Source of the DNA: Phallusia mammillata
Lineage: Eukaryota > Chordata > Ascidiacea > Phlebobranchia > Ascidiidae
NCBI GenBank assembly: GCA_003260075.1
Contig: QLIY01000391.1
Location: 62,001 to 126,000 of the forward strand
Length of the DNA stretch: 64,000 nt
Reading direction: 5' to 3'
Both the position numbers and the translations under genes were made by a program. This document shows positions 25,301 to 37,161 of this stretch, piece after piece. Position 1 is the stretch's first letter. Every line of letters starts with the position of its first letter. The notes beneath the pieces were generated by a model. That model was not told the DNA's origin. It did no database searches and saw nothing but the letters and a program-made list of their open reading frames with translations.

Positions 25301-27141
25301 ACAATAATCAAAAAATTAATAAGATTTTTAAATAGGTTTGTATTTTTGAATTTCATATAATTAACAACCTACAGCAGTCACAACAATAATTGGTTTTTAA
25401 ATAGATACAATTTTGAATTTTACGCGTATTTCATAAACCTGTATTATACAACAAGTTGCTTGGGAGATTGGCTTATCTCGGTACAACCTGCCGAATCGGC
25501 CAAAAATATACTGTGTTGTGTAATAAGTTTATTCACACCAGTTTAATTGTATTGTAATAAACAATAATAATAAATACAGATAGCGGAAGAGCAAATGGAG
25601 ACCAGCTATAAGTTTAAGTCTTGCAGATGCCATAGCTAAAACTCTAAACTTTCTTTCAAGACAAAAACAAGCGCACAATGGCGCTATTGTTCGGATGTCG
25701 ACATCCCGACCAGGACCACTTGTACAAGGAGGAAGTGGAGAAAGCGAAAAAGATCGGAGCTTTAACTTCCGCTCATACTGCTTTCTCGCGATTGCCTGGT
25801 GTTCCAAAGGTAAAAAACAAATATGTACACCTTGGTCAATCCGCACCCGTTTAAACCAAACAAATTACCTTCATAAGGCGAAGACCCGGATTAACCGATA
25901 TCAATGAGTTAAAGCCTTACCATATTACAAATCATTTGTACCTCAAGTTTTTTTCCGAATTAGACGAAGAGTCCGATTAACCGAATCCGGTTTAACCGAA
26001 GTTTGCTTTATGATATCGAACCATTGCGTTTGAAAGTTTATGCACTGCGCTACGTTTATTAAACATTTCTGTGCGAATACAAAAAAACTAAAACACGGTA
26101 ACAAATAGTATTATTTTTTGTTAACCTGCAACTAACATTTGCATTCCACCTTTAGAAATACGTGCAAGATGTATTACGTGATGAAATTTCTGACTTTGTG
26201 TATGATTGCATCATCACCAAACGCGGCCATTTCTACGTGTGTGGTGACGTCACCATGTCGGCTGACGTCAGCAAGGCGTTGATTAACGTCATCAAGGAGA
26301 AAGGCAACATGTCATTAAAAGAAGCGACCACCTACGTGGAACGAATGAAGGTATGAGACCAAGATGGTTTCGCTTAATGCAGCAGATTAAAAGAATATTT
26401 GTTAGCAACGAATACCGAACTTCGTTTGATGAGTTTGAATGGAATTGTTGTGATGATTTTTGCCTAGTTGACTCAAATCGTTAATGATAGCAGTTACTTC
26501 ACAGGGTTCAGTTTTTCAGAAATTTTAAGATTTTTGTTGTCATAACTAGGACCAACAAAAACTATTTAATACATTACAGCCCTTTGGCAGTCTTGTTTCA
26601 GTTTCTTAAAATATATGCTTTGGCATCGCGTACCTTGCATTTTATACCTTGCCATTGTGCTACCATCTAAATCATTAGTTTCGACATTGTATAACTTTTC
26701 ATATTTAAAGAAAGCATTGCATCACCATTTTAACCATTAGTTTTAAAATTGCGTAACTGTTTATACTTGAAGAAACGATAGCGCAACCTTTTTTAACCAT
26801 TTGTTTCATCATTGCATAACTGTTCATATTTAAAAAAAACTGCGCAACCATTTTTACCTATTTGATGCAACATTGGGTAACTAATCATATTAAATTAAAC
26901 TATTGCGCAACCATTTTTAACCATTTGTTGCACAATTAGGTACTTAACCATTTATATTTTAAGTAACCATTGCGAAAGCATTTATAACTATTGTTGCAAC
27001 CTTGCGTGTTGATCCAATTATGTTTTCAACCAGACCGAGGAGCGATATCACGAGGACATCTTCGGAATCACACTTCGTACATACGAAGTCAGCGAGTCGA
27101 TCCGAAAAGCGAACAGAAGCGGATCTATCAATGGAAACTGA
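1314..27141 (+). CDS. NOS: Nitric oxide synthase, neuronal-type with PDZ domain (30 exons)
   Basis: Makes nitric oxide and citrulline from L-arginine, using NADPH, O2, heme, tetrahydrobiopterin, FMN, FAD and Ca2+/calmodulin. Exons: 1314-1452, 4504-4614, 7188-7340, 8856-9048, 9582-9675, 9840-9988, 10535-10697, 12533-12624, 13126-13267, 13568-13707, 14525-14696, 15046-15147, 15304-15498, 15611-15696, 16118-16262, 17689-17793 (start +/-1), 17852-17910, 18478-18615, 18877-19051, 19726-19870, 20290-20368, 20432-20541, 20620-20703, 21010-21182, 23781-23991, 24877-24964, 25097-25218, 25661-25809, 26156-26350, 27034-27141. Introns are GT-AG; phases join to about 1,338 aa, a little shorter than mammalian nNOS. 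In order: PDZ (residues 5-95), Lys-rich linker, zinc site C234-x4-C239, heme ligand C324 in RCVGR, substrate Glu E501 in GTEI, calmodulin-binding linker about 634-660, FMN site TETGKS at 669, autoinhibitory insert about 747-790, FAD motif RYYS at 1091, NADPH motif GPGTGIAPF at 1166. The ATG at 1314 is chosen because the PDZ begins about 10 residues later, as in nNOS. PDZ plus insert argue for a constitutive, Ca2+-dependent enzyme. Confidence 0.96.
3482..3805. mobile_element. hAT-type MITE in NOS intron 1
   Basis: A 324-bp non-autonomous element. It begins CAGTGGTTCCCAAACT and ends with the inverted counterpart AGTTTGGGAACCCCTG. It is flanked by a perfect 8-bp target-site duplication, GTTTAGGC (3474-3481 and 3806-3813). 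Eight-base duplications with CAGTGG termini are characteristic of hAT transposons. It has no transposase. Confidence 0.9.
5541..6078. mobile_element. Putative inverted-repeat element in NOS intron 2
   Basis: A stretch of about 540 bp bounded by perfect 10-bp inverted ends (GGTGCCGTTT on the left, AAACGGCACC on the right). Internally it carries several shorter inverted motifs of the type CTAAATCAGAATGA and TGATTTAGCTAA. No coding capacity and no clear target-site duplication were found, so the family is unassigned. Its right third is repeated after the C run at 6145. Confidence 0.45.
6011..6290. repeat. Direct repeat around a 10-nt C run (probable contig join)
   Basis: Sequence from 6011 to about 6142 is repeated from 6155 with a few substitutions and a short indel, at an offset of 144 nt. 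The copies are separated by ten Cs (6145-6154). The first copy stops abruptly at the C run, while the second continues into unique sequence. This fits two unmerged overlapping contig ends better than a biological tandem repeat. Confidence 0.75.
11122..12349. mobile_element. hAT-type MITE (outer copy of a nested pair) in NOS intron 7
   Basis: It begins CAGTGGTTCTTAACC, ends GGTTAAGAACCACTG, and is flanked by a perfect 8-bp target-site duplication, GTTTAGAC (11114-11121 and 12350-12357). No transposase is encoded. A second copy of the same family sits inside it, and two 10-nt C runs (12100-12109 and 12300-12309) lie near the right end. Confidence 0.88.
11584..12150. mobile_element. hAT-type MITE, inner nested copy
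   Basis: A 567-bp element of the same family as its host. It begins CAGTGGTTCTTAACC, ends GGTTAAGAACCACTG, and has its own perfect 8-bp target-site duplication, CTCTAAAA (11576-11583 and 12151-12158). Outer and inner copies align along their left halves with clear divergence, so the family was active at least twice. Confidence 0.88.
16746..16910. repeat. Direct repeat around a 10-nt C run in NOS intron 15
   Basis: The segment starting GCACCTGTCAGAAATGTCG at 16746 restarts at 16843, straight after ten Cs (16833-16842). The copies share about 70 nt and then differ by an indel of about 20 nt before rejoining. It is an unmerged overlap of the same type as at 6145. Confidence 0.75.
18171..18442. 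repeat. Direct repeat around a 10-nt G run in NOS intron 17
   Basis: Sequence from 18171 repeats from 18312 (offset 141 nt), nearly identical over about 130 nt. The copies are split by ten Gs (18302-18311). The first copy ends at the G run and the second runs on into unique sequence leading to exon 18. Confidence 0.8.
18478..18615 (+). other. NOS: NOS exon 18: autoinhibitory FMN-domain insert
   Basis: This 138-nt exon encodes a basic, Ser/Thr-rich stretch ([15 protein letters not shown], then [14 protein letters not shown]) ending in GPLANV. It lies inside the FMN domain just before the conserved [12 protein letters not shown] segment. The position and ending match the roughly 45-residue autoinhibitory loop that nNOS and eNOS carry and iNOS lacks. 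It therefore predicts a Ca2+-dependent enzyme with low activity at rest. The Ser/Thr next to basic residues are possible kinase sites (inference). Confidence 0.8.
19985..20185 (-). mobile_element. tRNA-derived SINE-like element in NOS intron 20
   Basis: On the minus strand there is an A-box-like TGGTCAAGCCGG (20145-20156) and, about 30 nt further on, a B-box-like GGTTCGAGTCTC (20104-20115). This is the layout of an RNA polymerase III internal promoter. No cloverleaf acceptor stem closes, so it is not read as a functional tRNA gene. The outer limits are approximate. Confidence 0.5.
21183..23780. other. NOS intron 24 (2.6 kb)
   Basis: This intron lies between the exon ending in the [12 protein letters not shown] segment and the exon starting GKSEYEDW. 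Protein similarity to NOS is continuous across the join, so no exon is missing. A 110-codon open frame at 21857-22189 has no recognisable motif and is taken as chance. Confidence 0.7.
24252..24545. repeat. Direct repeat around a G run in NOS intron 25
   Basis: Sequence from 24252 restarts at 24403 (offset 151 nt) after 11 Gs (24392-24402). The copies share about 95 nt with several substitutions and then diverge. This pattern suggests two alleles laid end to end. Confidence 0.7.
24650..24876. repeat. Direct repeat with an internal 10-nt G run, NOS intron 25
   Basis: About 68 nt before the G run at 24719-24728 recurs from 24804 (offset 154 nt) with one substitution, and then continues into the acceptor of exon 26. 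A further G run (24620-24630) lies just upstream with no obvious repeat of its own. At least two contig joins seem to fall in this intron. Confidence 0.7.
26640..27005. repeat. Degenerate minisatellite in NOS intron 29
   Basis: About six imperfect copies of a unit of roughly 60-65 nt. The shared core reads GCGCAACCATTTTTAACCATTTG, here quoted with variable ends, followed by a TTGCATAACTGTTCATATTTAA-like stretch. The array runs almost to the acceptor of the last exon. Copies differ at many sites, so it is old. Confidence 0.65.
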
Positions 27142-28026
27142 CATGATCCTTGCACTTAATTTGACAACGGTTAATTGCCAATCATTGTGTAAAATTAGGG
27201 CAACATACAAGACTTGTAATAGAACAACGCAATGTATTGACAAATTCGTAATTACTTTCATAACATTTCTTCAATCACTCTGCTTGCCTTTGCGTGCGTT
27301 GTGCAACCATTTTTTTCCGTGACCATTTCTGAGGCACTTAAAGTGACGGCTGTAGATGTAGGTGATCCTGCTAAGCTTGTTTAGAAACAGTTCCGCGGTC
27401 GTAAACACATCGCAAACTTTTGCATTCCCTATCACGTTTTTGACCTTGGCGAACAAAGTTTCGATCTAACTGCATACGACGACCGCCACAAGCGATGTTG
27501 GTTAATTGATGAACAAGCCGATGGTGCCAAATTTCTGTAACGCAGTTGTTTTTATGTAGGGTCTGTGTGTCCCTTCTTCGCACTACGCTTGATTTGTGTT
27601 TGACCTCAAAGCTAACATCTTTATAGTACCTTGACCAGACATTTTTCATGTTTTTCTGTGGCTAATTATGTTAGCAAGCAAATTTGTTTTAGATCGGGTC
27701 TATGTGGCCTTTTTTCGCACTACGGCTTTTTAATGAATTCTTTATCATACATAGACCAGACAAGCATTTTCCATGTTTTTTGTGGCTAATCAAGTTTGCA
27801 AACTGCACTGAACATGTATTACCATGACTGTAAATATTCTTACATAATTCTTAGCTGTAAATATTATAGTTTTCATTCAATTTTATTGTTTCTTTGAATA
27901 CTTTGTTTGTGAACCATGTATGCACTATTGTTTCAACTGTTGGTTGGGGCGCTGTATGTTATCTACTTGAAAAGTATGTCGTTTTTATCATAGGCTTCTA
28001 ATGGGGCTGTAAATGTTGAAAGCTAA

Positions 28027-28032
28027 AATAAA
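28027..28032 (+). terminator. Candidate polyadenylation signal of NOS
   Basis: A canonical AATAAA lies about 890 nt downstream of the NOS stop codon at 27139-27141. The sequence between is T-rich with no open frame of note, as expected for a 3' UTR. A hAT MITE begins about 110 nt further on, which fits the gene ending here. Confidence 0.5.
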
Positions 28033-28140
28033 ATGTTCGTACATCAGTCAACTGTGTCGGTGATAGTTTTTCAAATACGACGATCTCAGTACAATACGGA
28101 AAATGGATTTGGAAGTATAATGAATTTGTAGACTTTAAAC

Positions 28141-28257
28141 CAGTGGTTCTCAAGCAGGGCCCATGGCCTCCCAGGGGGGCCACGAGCTGTGTTCCGGGGG
28201 GTCACAATTCCCTAAATGTAATAGACTATTTCACATGCTATTTGTCTATATTGCGTT

Positions 28258-28331
<74 letters not shown>

Positions 28332-28515
28332 ATTACGGATTCTTGTTTACTCTATTCGACTTGTTTAAAGCCGAAATTAGCACCGAATTCCAACACGGGT
28401 TGCCATTTTAATTTTTTAGGTGTTAACTTAATGGGTTACTTGAAGGAGGCAGCACGAGGCCAAAAAGTTACTCTTAGGGGGGCACGGTTTAGGGGGCAAA
28501 GGTCGAGAACCACTG
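28141..28515. mobile_element. hAT-type MITE containing a 70-nt G run
   Basis: It begins CAGTGGTTCTCAAGC, ends GTCGAGAACCACTG, and is flanked by a perfect 8-bp target-site duplication, CTTTAAAC (28133-28140 and 28516-28523). It lies about 110 nt beyond the NOS polyadenylation signal. The 70-nt G run at 28260-28329 interrupts it and is probably a gap placeholder rather than element sequence. Confidence 0.85.
28260..28329. other. 70-nt homopolymer G run (probable masked gap)
   Basis: An uninterrupted run of 70 Gs. Taken with the other pure G/C runs in this window, it is best read as an assembly gap written as G. Confidence 0.65.
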
Positions 28516-28523
28516 CTTTAAAC

Positions 28524-31500
28524 AGTTCGGTTAGATATGTGTTGCATGAGATTTGTTGATGGTAGTAAAATTTGTTTTGTTAAAGCAAACAAGGGTGATA
28601 TTTAAATGCCTACATTAGAAGCACCAGAAAGTAGCAAATAAAAAATAGGTTATAAACACTGGAAAACTTGCATTAGAAAACACACACAAAATATTTAAAC
28701 ATTTTAACACTTGTGAGTGTAGGTGTTATCAGTATTTAGTTCAATCCTATCAAAATCAAATAAATACGTGTGTCTATTGGGTTCTTACATAGTCTATAAT
28801 ATTTGCTTAGATTTGAAGCAGTGCATGTTCAAATTATTTCGCAACGTTACAAGTTACAAAAACATGACCTAATCTCCAAGATTCTTAAAGGCAATTCCAA
28901 AAATACTTTCGTTGATATTTACACTGCAACAAAAGGAGAAATTCCTTACCTATATATGTCCATACAACTGCTCGACCTCACTCAAACCATTATCATTGAT
29001 CATGATTAAGTGAGCTTGTCAAGACCTAATCACCGGGACCTTGATCTGATGATCCTCGAATACGGATATGTGGTGGTGTTGATTACATTACAAACTATGT
29101 TAGACACGAATAAGGTAATACCGGCGCAGAGAAACACCTCAACAGGTGTAAGGGGGGTGCGTAACATCACGTTTCGGAACGGCAGGCATTTTTCCCGATA
29201 ACAAACGTTGTTTCGAAATTTGAAAACTAACCGTAACATTAAAAAAAAGTGCAACAAGCTTACCAGATTCCGCAGTGTACACAATATCAAACATCATTTA
29301 CCTTTTACCTCACTAAAAAAATGTACACTGGTCGTGGGAAGGCGCTAGCCGCTAAGATTTTTATGCAAACGCCGCAGAGATAAAGGCAAAAGCATTGGTA
29401 GCTGACGGTCGATTGCATGTAAAACTTTTAAGGCACAAAAAATAAAGTTATATATTTGAAAGATGATCATTCTAATGCCTCGAACACATTTTCATTCTAA
29501 TGTCTCAAACACATTTTTTGTTAGAACCGAAGAGACCAAATATATATTATACATCCAATTTGTCTGCAAGCAAATCGGTTTCCGTGCGTTGCGAAACCGT
29601 TCTGAATAGTTGGCCTGTCAATAGCGGTACATTAGGTGAGGCTAAATAAAGTGAACTCCCAGCAACATTCACTAGAGCTTACCGCATTATTTATTGTGCG
29701 GGATTCCTAAAAAAGGTCGTTACGGCCCTCAAATTAACTTTCTGGTTTCATGCATTTCGTTGCTGGTTAGATATCGGGAGAAAATTTCCCTGTTTGCTAT
29801 TAGTGGAATTTTTGTACGTACAAGATCACTTTGGGCTTGCTGGATGCCGTTTGACTATACGGAAATTGCATATTTTCTATAGGCCTAGTGCTTTTAATGA
29901 AAAAAAAACAAAAAAAAACAATGTCAGCAGAATTGTTTTTTGATTAACAGCAAAATAAAATTTGAAACAAAACTAAAAAAATTGCGCTACCTTAAAGAGA
30001 AATAATTGACTTAATTAGCGTCCGTATAAACCCACGACCACCCACTAATATCTCTTGCTGCCATAAAGAGAAAATTTGTAATCAAAAATTAAGAAACCAA
30101 CCGCAAAACACGTTAAGGAATCACCCATCGACCGCGGTATGACGCAGAACGCCACCTCTGCCTAATATCACACCGCTTTGCCACAAGATGACTTGTAAAA
30201 CATGAATAATTCATTTTCTGGCACGTAACTCCGATGTGCTAACAGTAGCAACGAACAGGCCGTGGCCAAAAATAACCGCGTTCTTTGACGGTTACACAGA
30301 TAGCGATTGACATACTTTTTTCTGCGCTACTGATAAACGTGTAGAGTTGCTTGTTCTTGGCAAATCCACAAAGGGTTTTATGTTTGATTTCGTAAGCCTG
30401 TTAGTTCTGATCGCCCGTTAAGATGCAAATCGCCTTCCACGCAAATATATCTGACGCATACTTGAGGCAGCCTACTTGTGATGGAATATATGCTGCTTTA
30501 CGACAAGCGTCAAAAATGTTTTCAATATTCCTGTGTCAGAAATTTGCACATTACAAATTCTCCCAACTTGTAGAGAAATCTCGATTCCGTGACACAGCAA
30601 ATTTGCTTTATCAAATAGGAAAATCAATTAGTCTTAAACGTCGGCGAAAACATCACGTTCACATGAGTATATTTAGTTTCGTCATCGGTGTCAATGTGAC
30701 GAAGCTGCTTCGGTCCGGAATAAACCAGATAATGTTGCTTGACCGCATGGTGCTCGATATAGCCTTCTGATTTCAATATCACACGGGCGATCAGTGAAAA
30801 GAAATCAAGATAGGACGACGCGATAGGATTCAATGGCAAATCCCACTTCCGTGTGGATTGTTAAATGTATACAGTCACATCCTTTTCTTGTTTTTTGGAC
30901 AATTGCTCACCGGCATATTGCGATGATTTTTCTGCCCACGGAATGCAATTTGATCCGTTTAAGCTAAAAATAGAACACTTTACATTGTTGGTTAGTGGAT
31001 AAGTTCAAAAATTAGTTCATCGGCCGGAATTGTTTGGTGCAAAATCGTTGTGGCGGTCTGATTGTCTGCGAATTGTAAATACCAAAACTTTGACTGGGCG
31101 GGCCCCAACGTTGTGGGCGCTAAATCGCAGTACTGTTGACATCGTCGTAAAACGCGGCATCGATGCACGGAAAACAGTACTTGAGAGAAAATATATGAAG
31201 GTTTTGATGGCGTTGGATAAGGCACCAACTTGTCGACTCATGTCACAAGTGTTTACAGGTAAGACGTTTCTCAAAATACCAATGGTTGGTTTCGGTGAAG
31301 CGGACGGCCTTTAGCACGGACAAGGGCTCGCCATCGATATAGGCGTTACCGGTACACGGAGTCCCCATTAGCGTCTACCACCTGAAAAACAATTCGACAC
31401 CTTTATATGGCAAATTTGAGACTAAGAGAAAACTTCCGATGTTTACCAATTCTGTTTTCTATGTTCGGTGGCCTTGAAATCGGAAAGTGATTCGCAACAC

Positions 31501-33975
31501 GAAGTGAAGATGATCTGGTGCTGGCGGCAATTTAGCAAGTTCATATTGACCTTGAACTTGATCGAGAAGGTACATATTTGTGTGAAGCCATCGAGTATCA
31601 GTTTTTGGGCCAACGCAAGTTCGAAACGTTCAACCAATGCCGTGCATAAAACCACGTAATAAAGGGCTGCAGGAAGAAATTCCAATACGCTTTACGAAGA
31701 TGCGAACTGTTTTTCCGATACGTGTCTGCTAATCCTACAGCTTGTCGTTTGGGTCAAAGGTTTGATAACGCGAATTTTGAAATAAGGTGTACCGCTTGCT
31801 GCGGTCAGTCGCACGAAAAGGTTTATTGCAACATCACCTTATCTTCTACATCAGTCTTAAAATGTACCGGGCAACTTAATTCCCGACCCCACATATCAGT
31901 GTTATTAGACAAACAACAAGTACATGATGGGCACTGAACCGGCCTAATTAGGTTTGAACGTTTGCTGAATTGCAACGTCGGCATTCCGCGTGCCGCGTTG
32001 TCTGCATAACACGGGGAAGTCCCCATTTTTTAGGATAAAAACATGACATCAATGAGTTTACTGGGTCAGACAAAACATTGGGCCTTTGTGCTGCCCGGGG
32101 TGTTTTTGCGAGCGCCCATGCAATGAAACGTGCATGGGTCGTAAACAAAATGTCGCATTCCCGGCATGAACAATGGACTGGACTTGTTTTGGCAACAACA
32201 AAAGGCCGGTCCCCGCATTACCACATCGCCTGCTACCGCGATGAGCAACAGCTCTTCACAATGTCAACACGAGCGGTCATCACCCTAGTCATCGGCGCGA
32301 AAAGACCGATTATGCGTTGGCAAGCGGCGTGCAACCGCAGGTGCTCGACGTGTGCATTTTGCCGTCGCTGCCTGCTGGAGTTTACCTGAATCCGATGAAA
32401 CACCGTCGAAAATAAACACTTTTCAAAGGCTCTTGTCCACATTTACATCATTCGATCATCGCCAGAGCCCACCATCAGTCACGTATTCCTCTCCCCTTGA
32501 GATGCAATGGAGTCAGTGCGACGAATTGATTCCCTTCTCTATAGCGTTTCCCAAGTGTTCTGCTGTTTTCGTTGGCGGGGTGCGACCGGTTGTTTAAGTC
32601 TGAAAACAGACCTGGTGGGCGCCCTTTGTCAAATTGCAACGTCAGTCGTGAGGAATTGTGACAAGATTTGACATTAAGATAGATCTTTTCGCCGAAACTT
32701 CGCCCCCGTTCAGAACACGAGCTGACAACGTTGCACGTGATAACGCTTCAGTTTGCCTCTATCTCAGCCATTCGACCTTGTTAGGAATTAGACACGCGTC
32801 AAACCGAACGCTTGGAACTTAATATTGCCGACAAAATTAGACCTTTCTTCTTACGTTTGTTTTTGTACATTTCAATGAGTGCAAAGTGCAAATTTCATCA
32901 GAACCTTAATCGGCACGACGTCTGAGAACGGAGAATCCATTTTCGAGGTGTAACAGTGTACGACAATGCGGCGGGAACATAACGTCAAACCACCCTGTTA
33001 TGACCTATTGCCTCCAGAGTATTAAAAACCACCGTTTCCAGAGATAAAAATAGACTTGGAAGCACGTGAGTACACTGAACACTGTTGGAACATGGTCTTT
33101 TAATTACGACATCCTACGAAATTCGTCAGCCCTGTGGCTCGTGCGTCAGCTTAATGAAAACTCTTAATTCTGCTTGCGGCCAGAGAAGCCACCACACATA
33201 GGGGGGCTTTTGTATTTGGATGAAATCATATATAGATGATAGCTAAGCAGGGCATTGTTTATTGTGACATGCGGGCGTCTTGCTTGTTATTGCCTTCAAT
33301 GTAGTAATTCCGGTCGGTCAATGCCAGTATACAGAAATCAACAATGCCCCATTACGAGGTATCAGGCTGTTTTCCTTTTTAGCGACAAGCATAAAAATCC
33401 AGTTTCGTAACTTTAAACATTTCTGATATCCAACTGATTTCGAATGAACCGTAAAGGATATGTTGACGTTTAAAATCAATGATTCAGTGGTCACAAATTT
33501 AAGCGGGACTTGCAAAAACGTCATCCGTGCGTAGAGACCTATAAACGATAAATCATTAGCCGCTTGTGTTTGCGAGCTTGTGTATAATTTTAACATAGTT
33601 CTGGCGCTTGTGTTTGCGAGCTTGTGTATAATTTTAACAAATTCTTAACATACTATTTAACATAGTTTTAATCCGAGAACCCTCTTGGGTTCGACGTGAC
33701 GTTCAACAGGATTGTTGGCATTTTCGGTGAAGTGCAAACGTGATTAAGTCGACTGCCTCGCAACATGTTGAGGTCAAACGCGCGAGGGATGCTATCAAAT
33801 TCAACGCCAGAGCAAGGAAAAACATTTGGCTCAATCGGGAGGCGCTGAGGCCAGTGTAAAAATAGATACCTCAACGCGCGCAGGCCAAAGCCAGAAAGTC
33901 TGTGATTGTGTTTCCACACGCAACAAACTTTACACGTTTTGTAAATATGACAACAAGTTCACAGGCAGCGACGCA

Positions 33976-34032
<57 letters not shown>

Positions 34033-37000
34033 GCATCTGAGGCAGTTCGGAATATTTTCCGAGTTTGTCGTCCGCTTCTTCTTCGCCGCCGCGCGTGATT
34101 AATGATTTAGCCGGGTGGCCGCTAACGAGCTAATAAAATCCTCTTTGTCCGAGCAAAGGGCAAAAGCTACATAAACAAGCTTCGATTGCCGTCCGCTGTA
34201 GCAACGCGTATTTAAGACTCTCTTGCGCGCAGTTGACGGAAACAATGGCTAACGGCGGGCGGTGGATTGTGCGTGAAAGCGTTAAACAATCGAAACCGAT
34301 GTATTTATAGCCTCGTTGTGGCTTTGAAGCGCCACGTCGACAATTAAGCAACCGTCTGCGTTTAGCATTGTGACGTTAGCTAGAACGGATGAATACATCT
34401 ATTATGACTCGAGCAATGGATTCCCACACCACAGTTAGCACAGTCACCCATCGTGGAATCCGAACTTCGGACACAAACGAAGCGTTTTTGCTGAGCGGCT
34501 CTCCTCGGCATCTCAACATTGGTTCAAACTATCGGCTTAGAGGCGCGGTACGTTTTCTCGGCTTTGGGAGAAATGGCTTTCCTCGGTCGCCTGCTGGGAG
34601 CTTTAAGTAAATATTCGACCTGCACGAGCTCAAACTCTTGTATGTAATCCGCATAATTTACCAGCCATTGTAAACAGTCTGCCAGCAGCGAATTTTTGTT
34701 CGGGCATTGCGATGCGAAGACAAGATACAAAACAGGGAACAATGTACCATCCGCATGAGCAGTGTAATATTGCTCCATAGAAGGCATGCGGATCACATGA
34801 CGGAACGCACGAGTTTCTGTTGTTGTTTTTTAAAACTACGCTAAGGCGCCTTTCTCAGAGCTGCGGTAACTGTGTTGTCACCAATCTCCGGGAAATCCAA
34901 CCCTCTCGGTGAAGTTTTTTCGATGACGTTGACTTCTAGGCGCTCGGACCCCTTCTAGTGGTCAGGACGCCAAAGTGATGTTGCACACACGATATGCACC
35001 GTTGCAATCCTGTGGTTTCTGTCCACGTTGCCGCGTGAATTCGGGATGAAGCATCATCGGCACGCGATCAACAAGAAAATCACGTTTGCGTTCTGCGCGT
35101 GATACATTGATCCGACCACAATTGCTATAATGGCACATATGTGACTTATTTTCGGATTGGTGATGTCAGGTTCAGGTGCAAAGCGGTCCCTTCATAACAA
35201 AAATAAAGAGGGCTTCGCGTGCATCTACATGTTGTTTCGGCACCGAGCGATTTGAAACCGCCATTTTGCCAGCGGTAAAACTTAATATCTCTTTAGAGTT
35301 TATTTTTAGAAACATAATATGTTGCCCGACCCGGTTTGACGTTGTCAGCTGCGAAGCAAACGATTTTTCAACATTTTTGCAATATTTTATGGCCACATAT
35401 GACTAAAGTCCCACGATAATTGACATTTATTTCGTGATATCGACTGCTGACCTTCTTTGAATGTTTTTGCGTCCACAAAAATCCCGTTAGCGCACGCAAT
35501 ATCGACATTACAAGGCGCGATTCGCAACAGTATCCAAATTTGGATGCGCGATCGGCGTTAGACATTCAAGGGTCGCATCCTTGCACGTGACAGATTTAGG
35601 GAAGAGACAACCATCAATGAACATAGCTCGTGTCGTGATGTATCGACCCGATATATCTTGATACAGGAATGATGATTCAAACACACGGCGTTCGACGTAT
35701 CCCAGCAGTTTCAATGCGACCTGTCAAATGCCAGGGCCTGAACGCAGCTTTGTAGCCGCAAATTACAGTCGATTTGGTGCACGTGTTTACGTACGCACAA
35801 CGTTTATCGGCACCGAAATCGGCGCGTTAAGGACAGATCGAAATGCTTTCGGTGCGAATCGAAAAATGATCAGGGTGACCTCCCGGCGGGTCACAATCAA
35901 CGGCGGACGTTTCACATTAACTCTCTGGGATACATCTGTTGATCTCTTCATTAGCGTCAGGTAAGTGACTATGAACGGTATTTCATTTGGCGACAGGACT
36001 TTGTGGGTGAAAGAGAATCGGTCCAAAGTACCTTTTACAGGTTTATCTCTTGCCCAAATAGTTTTGACAGGCGATCCATCGGCATTGTTACGTAATTATC
36101 GATAATTAAGCTCTTAGTTTTGAAATCGGTGTGAATCTCAAATGCCACCACCTCAGAATTCACTTAAATTTTCCCGCGATATGGCAAGGAAGGTCTGGTT
36201 GTCAATCTTGTAATAATGTGGAACGAGAAACCCGACTTCGTGTTAAGCGTAAAGCACTTGTTTCGGCCGTTCATGCAGACCACAAAATCTGCTATCATTT
36301 TAAGGCGATCAAGTTTCCACACATTGAGAGAGCATGAAATCGTGTACCTTAGAATAGCAGGGCGCGCGGTCAATTCCGATCTATTTGTGGTTCCCAGCTC
36401 GTGTTACTGCCGGCCAATTTAACCACTGGACAACGCAACTCATGCGCGTTATTTTAACCGACCGTACAGAGTCATTGACGTCAGTGAAGTAGTAAAGTAA
36501 CATGTACTCGACCCTTACATCAACAAGCTGACCGGCACGTCACTCAATACATCTCATTGTGACGAGCTCTTTCTTCCGCGTCACCGAGCAGCGGCAAAGG
36601 ATCAGCACGGAAGATATCGTAAATATCCCCTTTAAGTAAATTTGTTTACAGCCCTTGTGAACACTGCATGGGTTGGTATCGACCCGTGGAGCAACTTGCA
36701 TCCCATCAACCCCACACGACTTTTATTTTCGTGAGCAGCGCGAGGACTTTGTTTGTTCGCAATTTTCTGTCGTCACTTATCTCTGGCGGACTTTTTCTCA
36801 TGCGCCCGGGATGCCTTAAATACGAACCTGGCGTAGCCTGTCACTTTCATAAGCTACCCACTGAAGCAACAAGAAGAGCCCGCCTTCGACGAAGGCTGTG
36901 TACACGAATTAGTTCTTGTCAAAACATTGTGCTGCAGAAAACGATTAACAGAGGGTCGCCTTTTTGTCTGTTTGTTTTGTTGACATTACGTAACGAAGCT

Positions 37001-37161
37001 TTACGTAACGGATTTAAAGAAGGCTGATTAGAAAAGAAACTGAAAGCAGAAGAGACGAAGCCACGCAACTTAGTAAATCAGAATTCATTAAGAAGTCATC
37101 GAATGACAAGCTTTTAAGAAGTTCTTATATTTGAGCACCTAAAAAGTTTCCGAGAATCAAA
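28524..37161. other. Gene-poor, CpG-rich intergenic stretch
   Basis: No gene could be supported on either strand: open frames are short, overlap at random and carry no family motif. From about 29.5 kb to 38.2 kb, CpG dinucleotides are visibly more frequent (often 5-6 per 60 nt in sampled lines) than in the NOS introns (often 0-1). A 40-nt direct repeat lies near 33565-33640 and a 55-nt G run at 33977-34031. Confidence 0.55.
33977..34031. other. 55-nt homopolymer G run (probable masked gap)
   Basis: A pure run of 55 Gs between unrelated unique flanks. It is likely a sized gap placeholder, like those at 28260, 41213 and 55439. Confidence 0.65.

Noticed and set aside
26640..27005. Repeat array considered as a CRISPR-like array
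   Set aside because: Units are contiguous and degenerate without unique spacers, and the setting is an animal intron. It is a minisatellite.
28143..28559. Open frame with a poly-glycine stretch of 23 residues
   Set aside because: The glycines come from the 70-nt G run inside a MITE; not a protein. The same applies to the poly-Gly or poly-Pro frames at 33826, 41174, 41179, 55230 and 55402.
31443..31740. Possible decayed reverse-transcriptase fragment on the minus strand
   Set aside because: A short VGLADTYRK-like match was seen, but no YxDD, integrase or RNase H motif and no long frame support it.
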